Part shown: one piece after another, positions 49,724 through 58,057 of the stretch
Layout: every line of letters begins with the position of its first letter
Numbering within the stretch: the stretch's first letter is position 1
NCBI RefSeq assembly: GCF_000264785.1
Contig: NZ_AFJI01000052.1
Coordinates: forward strand, 62,001 to 126,000
Source: Edwardsiella ictaluri ATCC 33202
Lineage (GTDB): Bacteria; Pseudomonadota; Gammaproteobacteria; Enterobacterales; Enterobacteriaceae
DNA length: 64,000 bases
Direction: 5' to 3'
Translations under genes and position numbers: made by a program
The notes under the pieces: model-generated
The model's input: the letters and a program-made list of their open reading frames with translations, nothing else
The model's database searches: none
What the model was told of the DNA's origin: nothing

Positions 49724-51095
49724 GGTGTCTCTCCGGGGGTGTGTGTTGGGGGGCGTGTGCGGCGCGGGCGCCCGCAACAGGGGATGTCATCGCTGTCGGG
49801 GTTAACAACTGGGCCAACAGCTGCTGTAGGGCCTGCAGCAGATTGCTGGCCCAAAAACGTCCGCGTGGCGTCAGCATGAGGCAGTGATCCTGCAGGCGTA
49901 GCAAGTTGCAGGATTGCCACTGTTGGAGCAGTGGCAGCAGCGGCGCAGGATCGCCGGGCAGGGTGGCGAGAGCCAGCCGCCCGGTCTCGATGCCGCCCTG
50001 CAGCGTCAGGCGCCAGCGGTGCTGCGGCGCGGGTGCGCTCAGCATCATCAGCGGCTTATCCGCGGCGTCCAGCCGTTGATAGTAGGCCTCCAGGGAACGC
50101 TGCAGCATATAGGACTGGCCATCAAGGTGGCCACCGGCACCGCTGCCGAAGGCCAGGCAGTCGGCACCCTGCTTGATCAGCAGGTTATACAGGTTGCGCT
50201 CGCGGGTGGTGCGTGCCCAGTGGCTGTTGCTGAGCTGGTGCCAGCCCCGCTTATCCAGCTCATCGAATGCATGCAGGTAGAATGACTGGCGCTCGGCGGC
50301 GTCGGCGACGCGGGTGCGGGCGCTGTCGACGGCCCTGGCCAGCGGCGTTGAGGGTAGCAGGTTGAGGGCGTAGAGATCGACGCCGTCCAGCGGCAAATCG
50401 TGGACGATGTCCAGGTCGTTTTGCCACTCCCGCGCGGTCTGTCCCGGCAGGCCAAACATCAGATCGCAGATCACCGCCGCCCGGTCGCGCTCGGCCAATG
50501 CCCGCAGAAAGGCGATGGCCCGATCGCGATCGGCTCGCCGCCCCATGCGCTGACGCAGATGGGTATCAAAGGTCTGGATGCCGATGGAAAAACGGTTGGC
50601 ACCGGCCGCCAGGCAGGCGTCAATGCGCGCATCATCAAAGTTCAGAACGCGTCCTTCGACGGTGATTTCGCAGTCGGCGGCCAGCGGGAGGAGGCTACGC
50701 AGTTGAACAATGAGGCGGTGCAGCTGTTCAGCGTTTAGGGCACTGGGGGTACCGCCGCCCAGATAGATGGCGTGAATGGGTGCCGATTGCTGCAGCGGCA
50801 GGGCACTCTCCAGGTCGATTTCGCGCTGCAGGTAGTCGAAGTAGCGGGCAATGGCCTGCTCGCTGAAGCGGTTTTGATAAAAGCCACAGAAGGTACAGTG
50901 GGTGGCGCAAAAGGGAATATGCACATAGACCAGGCGCTTATTGGGCGGCAGGGTGCGTTGGCACAGCTGTTGCCAGCCCTGTGTCAGGGCGTCGGCAGGC
51001 AGGGGCTGCTGATGGCGCCAGGGCATGGTGGCCCAGCGTTCGGGAAAGGGGATGCCCTCGGCCGCGGCCAGATAAGGGGTAATGTCCAGCGTCAT
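49713..51095 (-). CDS. chuW: Radical SAM haem-degrading methyltransferase ChuW/HutW
   Basis: A 460-residue HemN-like radical SAM enzyme with the [4Fe-4S] motif CATHCTFC near residue 63 and the GGGTPSAL SAM segment. ChuW opens the haem ring without oxygen, producing anaerobilin and releasing iron. It is the first gene of chuWXY. A perfect Fur palindrome lies 38 bp upstream. The C-terminal 30 residues are low-complexity Ala/Pro-rich and not conserved. Confidence 0.92.
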   Translation of the reverse strand: MTLDITPYLAAAEGIPFPERWATMPWRHQQPLPADALTQGWQQLCQRTLPPNKRLVYVHIPFCATHCTFCGFYQNRFSEQAIARYFDYLQREIDLESALPLQQSAPIHAIYLGGGTPSALNAEQLHRLIVQLRSLLPLAADCEITVEGRVLNFDDARIDACLAAGANRFSIGIQTFDTHLRQRMGRRADRDRAIAFLRALAERDRAAVICDLMFGLPGQTAREWQNDLDIVHDLPLDGVDLYALNLLPSTPLARAVDSARTRVADAAERQSFYLHAFDELDKRGWHQLSNSHWARTTRERNLYNLLIKQGADCLAFGSGAGGHLDGQSYMLQRSLEAYYQRLDAADKPLMMLSAPAPQHRWRLTLQGGIETGRLALATLPGDPAPLLPLLQQWQSCNLLRLQDHCLMLTPRGRFWASNLLQALQQLLAQLLTPTAMTSPVAGARAAHAPQHTPPERHHAS

Positions 51096-51132
51096 GGTAA
51101 CTCTCCGTTAATACCTGAAATGCGCGGCATTT

Positions 51133-51151
51133 AATGATAATAATTATCATT
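51133..51151. promoter_or_regulatory. Fur box for the chuWXY operon
   Basis: AATGATAATAATTATCATT is a perfect 9-1-9 inverted repeat that contains the Fur core TGATAAT-N-ATTATCA. It lies 38 bp before the chuW start. Confidence 0.92.
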
Positions 51152-51232
51152 CGATCAACGGGGATGCGAATTGTTTATGATCTGGATCAAGCAGAAGGGC
51201 ACAAAAAGATAAAGTAATAGGAGAATGGGGAT

Positions 51233-51261
51233 GTCAGGACGCACTGGACGTGCGTCCTGAC
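51233..51261 (-). other. 12-bp perfect hairpin after aroH
   Basis: GTCAGGACGCAC pairs with GTGCGTCCTGAC across a 5-nt loop, 6 bp beyond the aroH stop. It is very stable but has no T-run on either strand. It probably marks the 3' end of aroH mRNA. Confidence 0.6.
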
Positions 51262-51266
51262 GGGGA

Positions 51267-52313
51267 TCAGAGGCGGCTGTCAGCTGCATCGGCCAGCTGC
51301 GCCAGCAGCTGCTCGCTGTCCTCCCAGCCCAGACAGGGGTCAGTGATCGATTGCCCGTAAATCAGCGCCTGGCCAGGCTGATTTTTCTGGGCTCCTGCGG
51401 CGATGAAGCTCTCCGCCATAATCCCGACGATATTGCGGGAACCTGCGCGGATCTGGCTGGCGACCGCGTCGGCGACAGCCAGCTGCCTACGATGCTGCTT
51501 TTGGCAATTGCCATGGCTGGTGTCGACGATCAGGTAAGGTGGCAGATCGAACTGGCGCAGCTGCTGACAGGTTTGCTCAATGTCGGCAGCATGGTAGTTG
51601 GGCACCTTACCGCCGCGCATGATGATATGGCCAAACGGGTTACCGCTGGTCTGGTAGATGGTCATCCGGCCATCTTTATCCGGCGACAGGAACATATGGC
51701 TGGCGCGGGCAGCGCGGATCGCGTCGATAGCGATGCGGGTACTGCCGTCGGTGCCGTTTTTAAATCCAACCGGACAGGAGAGCGCCGAGGCCATCTCGCG
51801 GTGGATTTGGCTCTCCGTGGTACGTGCGCCAATCGCGCCCCAGCTGATCAGGTCGGCAATATATTGCCCGGTCACCATATCTAAAAATTCTGTTGCGGTA
51901 GGCACCCCCAGCTGGTTGACCCGCAGTAGCAGCTCACGGGCCAGACGGATGCCGTGGTTGACGCGGCAGGCGCCGTTCAGATCCGGATCGGAGATCAGCC
52001 CTTTCCAGCCGATAACGGTGCGCGGTTTTTCAAAATAGGTGCGCATCACGATCTCCAGACGATCCTGATAACGTTGGCACAGGGGAGCCAGACGCTGAGC
52101 GTAATCCAGCGCCGCCGCCGTATCGTGGATGGAGCAGGGGCCAATGATGACTAACAGGCGGGGATCATCGCCCTGAAGGATGCGTTCAATTCGTTTTCGT
52201 GACGTTGTCACGTGATCTGCCACCAACGGATCGATAGGCAGTTGCTGCGCCAGTTCTGCGGGCGAAATCAATGTATCGATGCGCGCAGTACGCAGTTCAT
52301 CGGTTTTGTGCAT
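51267..52313 (-). CDS. aroH: DAHP synthase, tryptophan-sensitive type
   Basis: A 348-residue enzyme, the length of E. coli AroH. It condenses PEP and erythrose-4-phosphate to DAHP, the first step of aromatic synthesis. MRTYFEKPRTVIGWKGLISDPDLNG, IGARTTESQIHREMASALS and GNCQKQHRRQ are class I DAHP synthase segments. The tryptophan-sensitive isozyme is assigned from position (aroH-ppsR-ppsA is conserved) and from the TrpR operator upstream. ATG 52313 matches the family start MxxTDELRTARI. Confidence 0.95.
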   Translation of the reverse strand: MHKTDELRTARIDTLISPAELAQQLPIDPLVADHVTTSRKRIERILQGDDPRLLVIIGPCSIHDTAAALDYAQRLAPLCQRYQDRLEIVMRTYFEKPRTVIGWKGLISDPDLNGACRVNHGIRLARELLLRVNQLGVPTATEFLDMVTGQYIADLISWGAIGARTTESQIHREMASALSCPVGFKNGTDGSTRIAIDAIRAARASHMFLSPDKDGRMTIYQTSGNPFGHIIMRGGKVPNYHAADIEQTCQQLRQFDLPPYLIVDTSHGNCQKQHRRQLAVADAVASQIRAGSRNIVGIMAESFIAAGAQKNQPGQALIYGQSITDPCLGWEDSEQLLAQLADAADSRL

Positions 52314-52429
52314 GGTTGTCTCTAAAGCTGGTCTTCTCAACGGCAAGAGTACCGGGAAGTGATGGCGATCACGATAAAGCAATTACAGGACAAATCAATA
52401 GAGTGCCGTGGCTTTTGTGAGCAGTTGGT

Positions 52430-52447
52430 GTACTTTCTTACTAGTAC
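52430..52447. promoter_or_regulatory. TrpR operator upstream of aroH
   Basis: GTACTTTCTTACTAGTAC matches 14 of 18 positions of the symmetric TrpR site GTACTAGTTAACTAGTAC, with one half-site intact. It lies about 117 bp before the aroH start. TrpR control of aroH is known in E. coli. Confidence 0.75.
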
Positions 52448-52524
52448 GTGCGTCAGGCCGCACAATAAGCCCCTTTTTTGCCTGTCCCTATTCGCATGAC
52501 GCGGCGATAGGGGCAGGCGCTATT

Positions 52525-53346
52525 TCAATACATGCGGCGATTGAGCCCTTGGGTATCGATGATTTTGGCGGCGATTTCTTCGACAGAGTGGTTGGTGGTG
52601 TTGAGGTAGTGGATCTGGTGTTTACGGTAGAGCGCTTCAACCTCTCCCAGCTCCAGACGGCACTGGCGTAGGGAGGCATAGCGGCTGTTTTCCCGGCGGC
52701 CTTCGCGGATCGCCGCCAGTCGCTCGGGGTTGATGGTCAGGCCAAACAGTTTGTCCTGATGTTCGCGTAGCGCGGGTGGCAGCTGCAGGTTGTCCATATC
52801 GTCGGCGGTAAACGGGTAGTTAGCGGCAAAGATACCAAACTGCATCGCCAGATACAGGCTGGTGGGCGTTTTACCGCAGCGCGAAACGCCCACCAGAATC
52901 ACCTGGGCACGCTCCAGGTTACGCAGCGAGATACCGTCGTCGTGGGCCAGGGTATAATCAACCGCGGCGATACGCGCATCGTAGCGGTTCAGATTATGGG
53001 CCGTTAGGCCATGGGTCAGGTTAGCGACGTGTACCGGTTGGATACCCAGCTCTGCCTGCAGCGGCGAAACCAGCGCACGGACGATATCCTGGCAGAAGCC
53101 CTCGCTGCTTTCGATAATCGTGCGGATGTGTGGCGACACGATCGAGTAAAAAACCAGCGGGCGATCGCCGCTGCACTGATAGATGGCATTGATTTGCAGC
53201 CGTACGGCCTCTGCCCGCTCCTCGGTTTCGACAAAGGGCAGGGTATAGCTGGTGGCGTCCAGCGCAAACTGCGACAGTACGGCGTGCCCCAGTACCTCTG
53301 CGGTAATGGCCGTTCCATCGGAAATATAGAACACGCTTCTTTTCAT
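52525..53346 (-). CDS. ppsR: PEP synthetase regulatory protein
   Basis: A 273-residue DUF299 protein: a bifunctional kinase/phosphorylase that switches PEP synthetase off by ADP-dependent phosphorylation and on by phosphate-dependent dephosphorylation. The P-loop [15 protein letters not shown] is clear, and the N terminus [17 protein letters not shown] is conserved. AAAGGAGGTGAGC before ATG 53346 is a very strong ribosome-binding site. It is divergent from its target ppsA. Confidence 0.95.
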   Translation of the reverse strand: MKRSVFYISDGTAITAEVLGHAVLSQFALDATSYTLPFVETEERAEAVRLQINAIYQCSGDRPLVFYSIVSPHIRTIIESSEGFCQDIVRALVSPLQAELGIQPVHVANLTHGLTAHNLNRYDARIAAVDYTLAHDDGISLRNLERAQVILVGVSRCGKTPTSLYLAMQFGIFAANYPFTADDMDNLQLPPALREHQDKLFGLTINPERLAAIREGRRENSRYASLRQCRLELGEVEALYRKHQIHYLNTTNHSVEEIAAKIIDTQGLNRRMY

Positions 53347-53756
53347 GCTCACCTCCTTTTGATGATGGCGGGCCGCCGTTGCGGGACGCCATTGCCCGGC
53401 TGATAAATAGCACGAATGTATTTTTAAGACTACAGTTAATTGAGCAATGGCCAGGAACGTATTTGTTTTCAATATGCTGTAGTCGTTCTACCGTCGGTAC
53501 ATTCAGCGATTCTGGTTGATACGCGGATACATAGCGCGTGGCGTACTGCAGTATGGACACAGTGCGGTAGATAATGGCTGACGAATTTCAGCATCTCTCG
53601 ATTAAAACATACGTTTTTTCTATGAAAGTCAAATTCTGCGCAAGGTGTAACGATTCATCTATCTTGGCCTGTGTCGACATTATGTTAGTCTGATTACGCC
53701 GCGTTGGCGGTATCTTGTCTCCGAAACCCATGCTTTGAAATAAAAGGATTGCTTCG
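53347..53756. promoter_or_regulatory. ppsR-ppsA divergent regulatory region
   Basis: No gene is supported. The region should hold both promoters. A palindrome GCTGA-N6-TCAGC at 53577-53592 resembles the outer parts of a Cra (FruR) site, the known activator of ppsA in E. coli, but the central bases do not fit well, so this is weak. Confidence 0.4.
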
Positions 53757-56132
53757 ATGTCTAGTAATGGCGCGCAATTACAGAATGTGGTGTGGTACAA
53801 CCAGCTCGGGATGCACGATGTCGAGAGGGTAGGCGGTAAAAATGCCTCCCTGGGAGAGATGATAACCAACCTGTCTGAACTGGGTGTGTCGGTGCCGAAT
53901 GGCTTTGCCACTACGGCGCAGGCGTTTAATGATTTTCTGGAACAGAGCGGCGTCAATCAGCGGATCTATACGCTGTTGGATCAGACGGACATCGATGATA
54001 TAGACGCGCTGGCGCGGGCGGGGGCGCAGATCCGCCGCCTGGTGATCGAAACCCCGTTTCCTGCGGCGCTGGAGGCGGAAATCCGCAGCGCCTATGCCAC
54101 CTTGGCCGCGGACAACGTCAATGCCTCCTTCGCCGTGCGCTCCTCGGCGACGGCAGAGGATATGCCTGATGCCTCGTTTGCCGGGCAGCAGGAGACCTTT
54201 CTCAACGTACAGGGCATCGATGCGGTGATGACGGCGGTGAAGCATGTTTTCGCCTCGCTGTTTAACGATCGTGCCATTTCATACCGGGTGCACCAGGGCT
54301 ATGACCACCGCGGCGTGGCACTCTCTGCCGGGGTTCAGCTGATGGTACGCTCCGATCTGGCAGCCTCTGGAGTGATGTTTACCCTGGATACCGAATCGGG
54401 GTTTGATCAGGTGGTGTTTATCACCTCGGCCTATGGGCTGGGCGAAATGGTGGTGCAGGGAGCGGTAAACCCCGATGAGTTCTACGTGCATAAACCGACC
54501 CTGCAGGCGGGGCGGCCGGCCATCGTGCGCCGTACGCTGGGGTCGAAGAAGATCCGTATGGTGTATGCCGACAGCCAGGAGCACGGTAGGCAGGTGCGGA
54601 TTGAGGATGTCCCTGCGGTGCAGAGCGGGCGTTTTAGCCTGAGCGACGGGGAGATCCAGCAGCTGGCCCGGCAGGCGCTGCTGATCGAACAGCACTATGG
54701 CCGTCCGATGGACATTGAATGGGCCAAGGACGGGCACAGTGGGCGGCTGTACATCGTTCAGGCCCGTCCGGAGACCGTACGGGCCAACGAGCAGGTGATG
54801 GAGCGCTATCAGTTGAGCCAGCGCGGCGAGGTGCTGGTGGAGGGACGCGCCATCGGCCATCGTATCGGCGCCGGGCCGGTGAAGGTGATCACCAGTATCA
54901 GTGAGATGCACCTGATCCAGGCGGGCGATGTGCTGGTGACGGACATGACCGATCCGGACTGGGAGCCGATCATGAAGCGGGCCTCGGCGATTGTCACCAA
55001 CCGCGGCGGGCGCACCTGTCATGCGGCGATCATCGCGCGCGAACTGGGGATCCCGGCGGTCGTCGGTTGCGGCGATGCCACCGAGCGCCTGCGACCGGGG
55101 GCGGCGGTCACAGTTTCCTGCGCCGAAGGGGATACCGGCTACGTTTACCACGGGCAGATCGACTTCAGCGTACAGAGTTCGCAGGTAGAGCAGATGCCGG
55201 CGCTTCCCCTGAAGATCATGATGAACGTCGGTAACCCGGACCGCGCCTTTGACTTCGCCCGTCTGCCCAACGACGGCGTGGGGCTGGCGCGTCTGGAGTT
55301 TATCATTAACCGGATGATCGGCGTACATCCGCGTGCGGCACTGGAGTTTGAGCGACAGGATGCGACGGTGCAGGCGGAGATCCGTCAGATGATGCAGGGA
55401 TTTGACGATCCGGTGGAGTTCTACATCAGCCGACTGACTGAGGGTATTGCGACGCTGGCGGCGGCATTCTGGCCCAAACGGGTGATTGTCCGTCTGTCAG
55501 ACTTCAAGTCCAATGAATATGCCAACCTGATTGGCGGTGAGCACTATGAGCCCCATGAGGAAAACCCGATGTTGGGGTTCCGCGGCGCCGGGCGCTATGT
55601 GGCGGAGAGCTTCGCCCCCTGTTTTGCGCTGGAGTGCGCTGCCATTAAACGGGTGCGCAATACGATGGGGCTGACCAACGTCGAGGTGATGATCCCCTTT
55701 GTGCGTACGGTGGAGCAGGCGCAGGCGGTGGTTTCTCAGTTGGCGAAAGAGGGGCTGCGCCGAGGTGAAAATGGCCTGAAGGTGATCATGATGTGCGAGA
55801 TCCCCTCCAATGCGCTGTTGGCCGACGCATTTCTGGCCCATTTTGACGGTTTCTCCATCGGCTCTAACGATATGACTCAGCTCACCCTGGGCCTGGATCG
55901 CGACTCTGGAGTGGTCTCTGCGCTGTTTGACGAGCGCAATGCGGCGGTGAAAGCACTGCTGTCGATGGCTATCCGCAGCGCCAAGGCGCAGGGGAAATAT
56001 GTGGGGATCTGCGGTCAGGGTCCTTCGGATCATGAGGATTTTGCCCGCTGGCTCATGGAGCAGGGAATTGACAGTCTGTCACTGAATCCTGATACGGTGG
56101 CGCAGACCTGGATTAATCTGGCAGAAAAATAA
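53757..56132 (+). CDS. ppsA: Phosphoenolpyruvate synthetase
   Basis: A 791-residue enzyme (E. coli 792). It makes PEP from pyruvate and ATP for gluconeogenesis. An N-terminal ATP-binding domain is followed by the swivelling phosphohistidine domain ([21 protein letters not shown], active His) and the C-terminal PEP/pyruvate barrel ([25 protein letters not shown]). AAAAGGATTGCTTCG precedes the ATG. It is controlled post-translationally by the adjacent PpsR. Confidence 0.97.
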   Translation: MSSNGAQLQNVVWYNQLGMHDVERVGGKNASLGEMITNLSELGVSVPNGFATTAQAFNDFLEQSGVNQRIYTLLDQTDIDDIDALARAGAQIRRLVIETPFPAALEAEIRSAYATLAADNVNASFAVRSSATAEDMPDASFAGQQETFLNVQGIDAVMTAVKHVFASLFNDRAISYRVHQGYDHRGVALSAGVQLMVRSDLAASGVMFTLDTESGFDQVVFITSAYGLGEMVVQGAVNPDEFYVHKPTLQAGRPAIVRRTLGSKKIRMVYADSQEHGRQVRIEDVPAVQSGRFSLSDGEIQQLARQALLIEQHYGRPMDIEWAKDGHSGRLYIVQARPETVRANEQVMERYQLSQRGEVLVEGRAIGHRIGAGPVKVITSISEMHLIQAGDVLVTDMTDPDWEPIMKRASAIVTNRGGRTCHAAIIARELGIPAVVGCGDATERLRPGAAVTVSCAEGDTGYVYHGQIDFSVQSSQVEQMPALPLKIMMNVGNPDRAFDFARLPNDGVGLARLEFIINRMIGVHPRAALEFERQDATVQAEIRQMMQGFDDPVEFYISRLTEGIATLAAAFWPKRVIVRLSDFKSNEYANLIGGEHYEPHEENPMLGFRGAGRYVAESFAPCFALECAAIKRVRNTMGLTNVEVMIPFVRTVEQAQAVVSQLAKEGLRRGENGLKVIMMCEIPSNALLADAFLAHFDGFSIGSNDMTQLTLGLDRDSGVVSALFDERNAAVKALLSMAIRSAKAQGKYVGICGQGPSDHEDFARWLMEQGIDSLSLNPDTVAQTWINLAEK

Positions 56133-56155
56133 GCGTTATTTTGATAATAGTCTAA

Positions 56156-56183
56156 AACGGTCGCTGTAATGCGGCCGTTTTTT
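56156..56183 (+). terminator. Terminator after ppsA
   Basis: AACGGTCGC pairs with GCGGCCGTT (one mismatch) across a 6-nt loop, followed by a T-run. Confidence 0.88.
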
Positions 56184-56251
56184 CTGCCATTTTTATTTTT
56201 TCTCGACGCGTCAAAAATAAACGGCCGGTTGCCGTTTGAACCATGACAGAT

Positions 56252-56345
56252 AAAAAAAAGCCCATCAAGCCGATGGGCAAAGACTACACACAGCAATAAT
56301 GGGAAAAATCCACAGGCGCGTGCTGGCGCCGATGCATATTTCAGG
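56252..56345 (-). ncRNA. rprA: RprA small RNA
   Basis: The 3' half on the minus strand reads ATTGCTGTGTGTAGTC, then TTTGCCCATC...GATGGGC and eight Ts, essentially the 3' end of E. coli RprA. RprA is an Hfq-dependent sRNA that activates rpoS translation and is induced by the Rcs phosphorelay. In E. coli it also neighbours ydiK. The 5' part differs: GTGGATTTTTCCCATT replaces the E. coli GGAAATCCCC region, and a GGCGC/GCGCC stem lies upstream. The 5' end is therefore approximate, placed just upstream of that stem. Confidence 0.85.
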
Positions 56346-56589
56346 TTCTGGAGATCAGACGGTTTTGGGAGTAATTATTTCTGACACCGCGCTGAAGGCA
56401 TTACAGGACTGGATTATATATCTAATTTATTACTATGACGATAGTTAATCTATAAAAAATAGAGAACACATAACGTTCACTTTGCCCCGAGAGGAAAGGA
56501 ATATGTACAGTTATTTTTATTTCATTACTTAAATAACATCGCAGACTGTTGAATAAATATCCGATAGCGTTCATTCCGGCTATTTTAAT

Positions 56590-56655
56590 CCGGTGAGCGC
56601 TGCGGAAATCCTCGCATTTTAGGCGGCGCTCACCGGGCAGACGCCGCCTATTATC
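56590..56655 (-). terminator. Competing inverted repeats after ydiK
   Basis: CCGGTGAGCGC (56590-56600) and GCGCTCACCGG (56626-56636) form an 11-bp stem. On the minus strand GGCGGCG/CGCCGCC nearer the ydiK stop can form an alternative stem followed by TAAAAT. Either could end ydiK transcription; neither has a long U-tract. Confidence 0.55.
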
Positions 56656-57753
56656 TTACTGTCGTTTCTCTAACTCCCGGTGGACCTGCCGGGCATCTTT
56701 TAACGGCGCAGGCACCTCGCTGATCCAGACAGAAACCAGACGATAAGAGACCGCCAGCACGACGGGGCCGATAAACAGGCCGATCATGCCAAAGGCCAGC
56801 AGACCGCCGATAACGCCGGAGAGCACCAGCAGCATCGGCAGATCGGCGCCCAGGCGGATCAGCGCCGGACGCAGCACGTTATCCATGGTGCCGACGACGC
56901 CGCTCCACACCAGCAGCACCGTTGCCCAGGTGTTATCACCGCTCCAGTACAACCAGGCGACGGCCGGTATCAGCACCAGCAACGGGCCCAGCTGTGCCAG
57001 ACAGCAGATAAACATCACCACTGTTAACAGGACGGCATAGTGAATACCGCTGATCGCCAGTCCGATGCCTGCCAGCACCGATTGGGCCAGCGCGGTGACG
57101 ACGACGCCCAGCGCGACGGCGCGAATGGCCTGACCGCCCAGGATCACCGCCGCATCGCCGCGGTCGGCGGCCAGGCGGATAGCGAAGCGGCGGATGCCAA
57201 AGGCAACATCCTCGCCCCGGCTATACAGCAGGGCGCTGAACAACAGCATCAGAGAGCAGTGCAGGAAGAAGCCGCCGACGTGGGCCGCCTGGGTAATAAA
57301 CCAGGTGATCCCCTGGCCGATATAGGGCTGGATCTTGGTGACCAGAACCCCTTCGCTCATCAGCCCCTGCCAGCTGGCATACAGCCTGGCGCCGATCAGC
57401 GGCAGTGTCTGCAGCCACTCCAGCTGCGGCATTTGCCAGTTGCGGGCGTTGGCTGCCCAGTCAAGGATCGGACCTGCGTTGCCGATCAGGCTGGTAATCA
57501 CCATACCAATCGGCAGCACAAACAGCAGCAGCAGCAGCAGGGTCATCAGCACGACCGCCATCCAGCGTTTTCCCCACAGATGATTTTGCAGCCACATCAG
57601 TACCGGCCAGGTCGCGATCACCACCATACTGGCCCAGGTAAAGCCCAGAATAAACGGCTGAACCACCCACAGACAGGAGATGATCAGCAGAGCAATAAAC
57701 AGTGACCCAAAAATAATCCGGGCCAAATCATACTTCGGTAGTGGCTTATCCAT
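56656..57753 (-). CDS. ydiK: AI-2E-family membrane protein YdiK
   Basis: A 365-residue polytopic membrane protein of the AI-2E transporter (TqsA/PerM) family with about seven to eight helices. The C-terminal LLVLSGVIGGLLAFGMIGLFIGPVVLAV is the family hallmark. The substrate is unknown. ATG 57753 follows GAGAGACT and gives the family start MDKPLPKYDLARI; the longer frame has no ribosome-binding site. It sits between rprA and ydiJ as in E. coli. Confidence 0.92.
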   Translation of the reverse strand: MDKPLPKYDLARIIFGSLFIALLIISCLWVVQPFILGFTWASMVVIATWPVLMWLQNHLWGKRWMAVVLMTLLLLLLFVLPIGMVITSLIGNAGPILDWAANARNWQMPQLEWLQTLPLIGARLYASWQGLMSEGVLVTKIQPYIGQGITWFITQAAHVGGFFLHCSLMLLFSALLYSRGEDVAFGIRRFAIRLAADRGDAAVILGGQAIRAVALGVVVTALAQSVLAGIGLAISGIHYAVLLTVVMFICCLAQLGPLLVLIPAVAWLYWSGDNTWATVLLVWSGVVGTMDNVLRPALIRLGADLPMLLVLSGVIGGLLAFGMIGLFIGPVVLAVSYRLVSVWISEVPAPLKDARQVHRELEKRQ

Positions 57754-58057
57754 AGTCTCTCTCAATTGTGCACGGCGGCGTGCGCTGTGCCTATGATGAC
57801 TCAGGATAGTGGGAAAACCCAGCGCCTGCATGCAGATCTTTAGCGGCGGCAGTGCGCGGCGTAGAAAATTTCACCGTCTGCTGTTTTGTGATAGCGTGAG
57901 GAGTAACCGGTTGAATTGAGACATAGCTACCGCTCTGCGGGAGCCATGCCACGTTACCGGTGCGCCGCATCGGCCAGTCGCCAATAACAGGACGCGGCGT
58001 ATGGCAGGGGGCGGGCTGTGCGCCCGCGGAGCACACACTATGGACAGGATTATGCGC
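57754..58057. other. ydiK-ydiJ divergent intergenic region
   Basis: These 304 bp hold the two divergent promoters. No operator or gene could be supported. Confidence 0.4.

Noticed and set aside
53577-53592. Cra (FruR) site for ppsA
   Set aside because: The palindrome ends look right but the centre does not match the Cra consensus; mentioned only within the intergenic entry.
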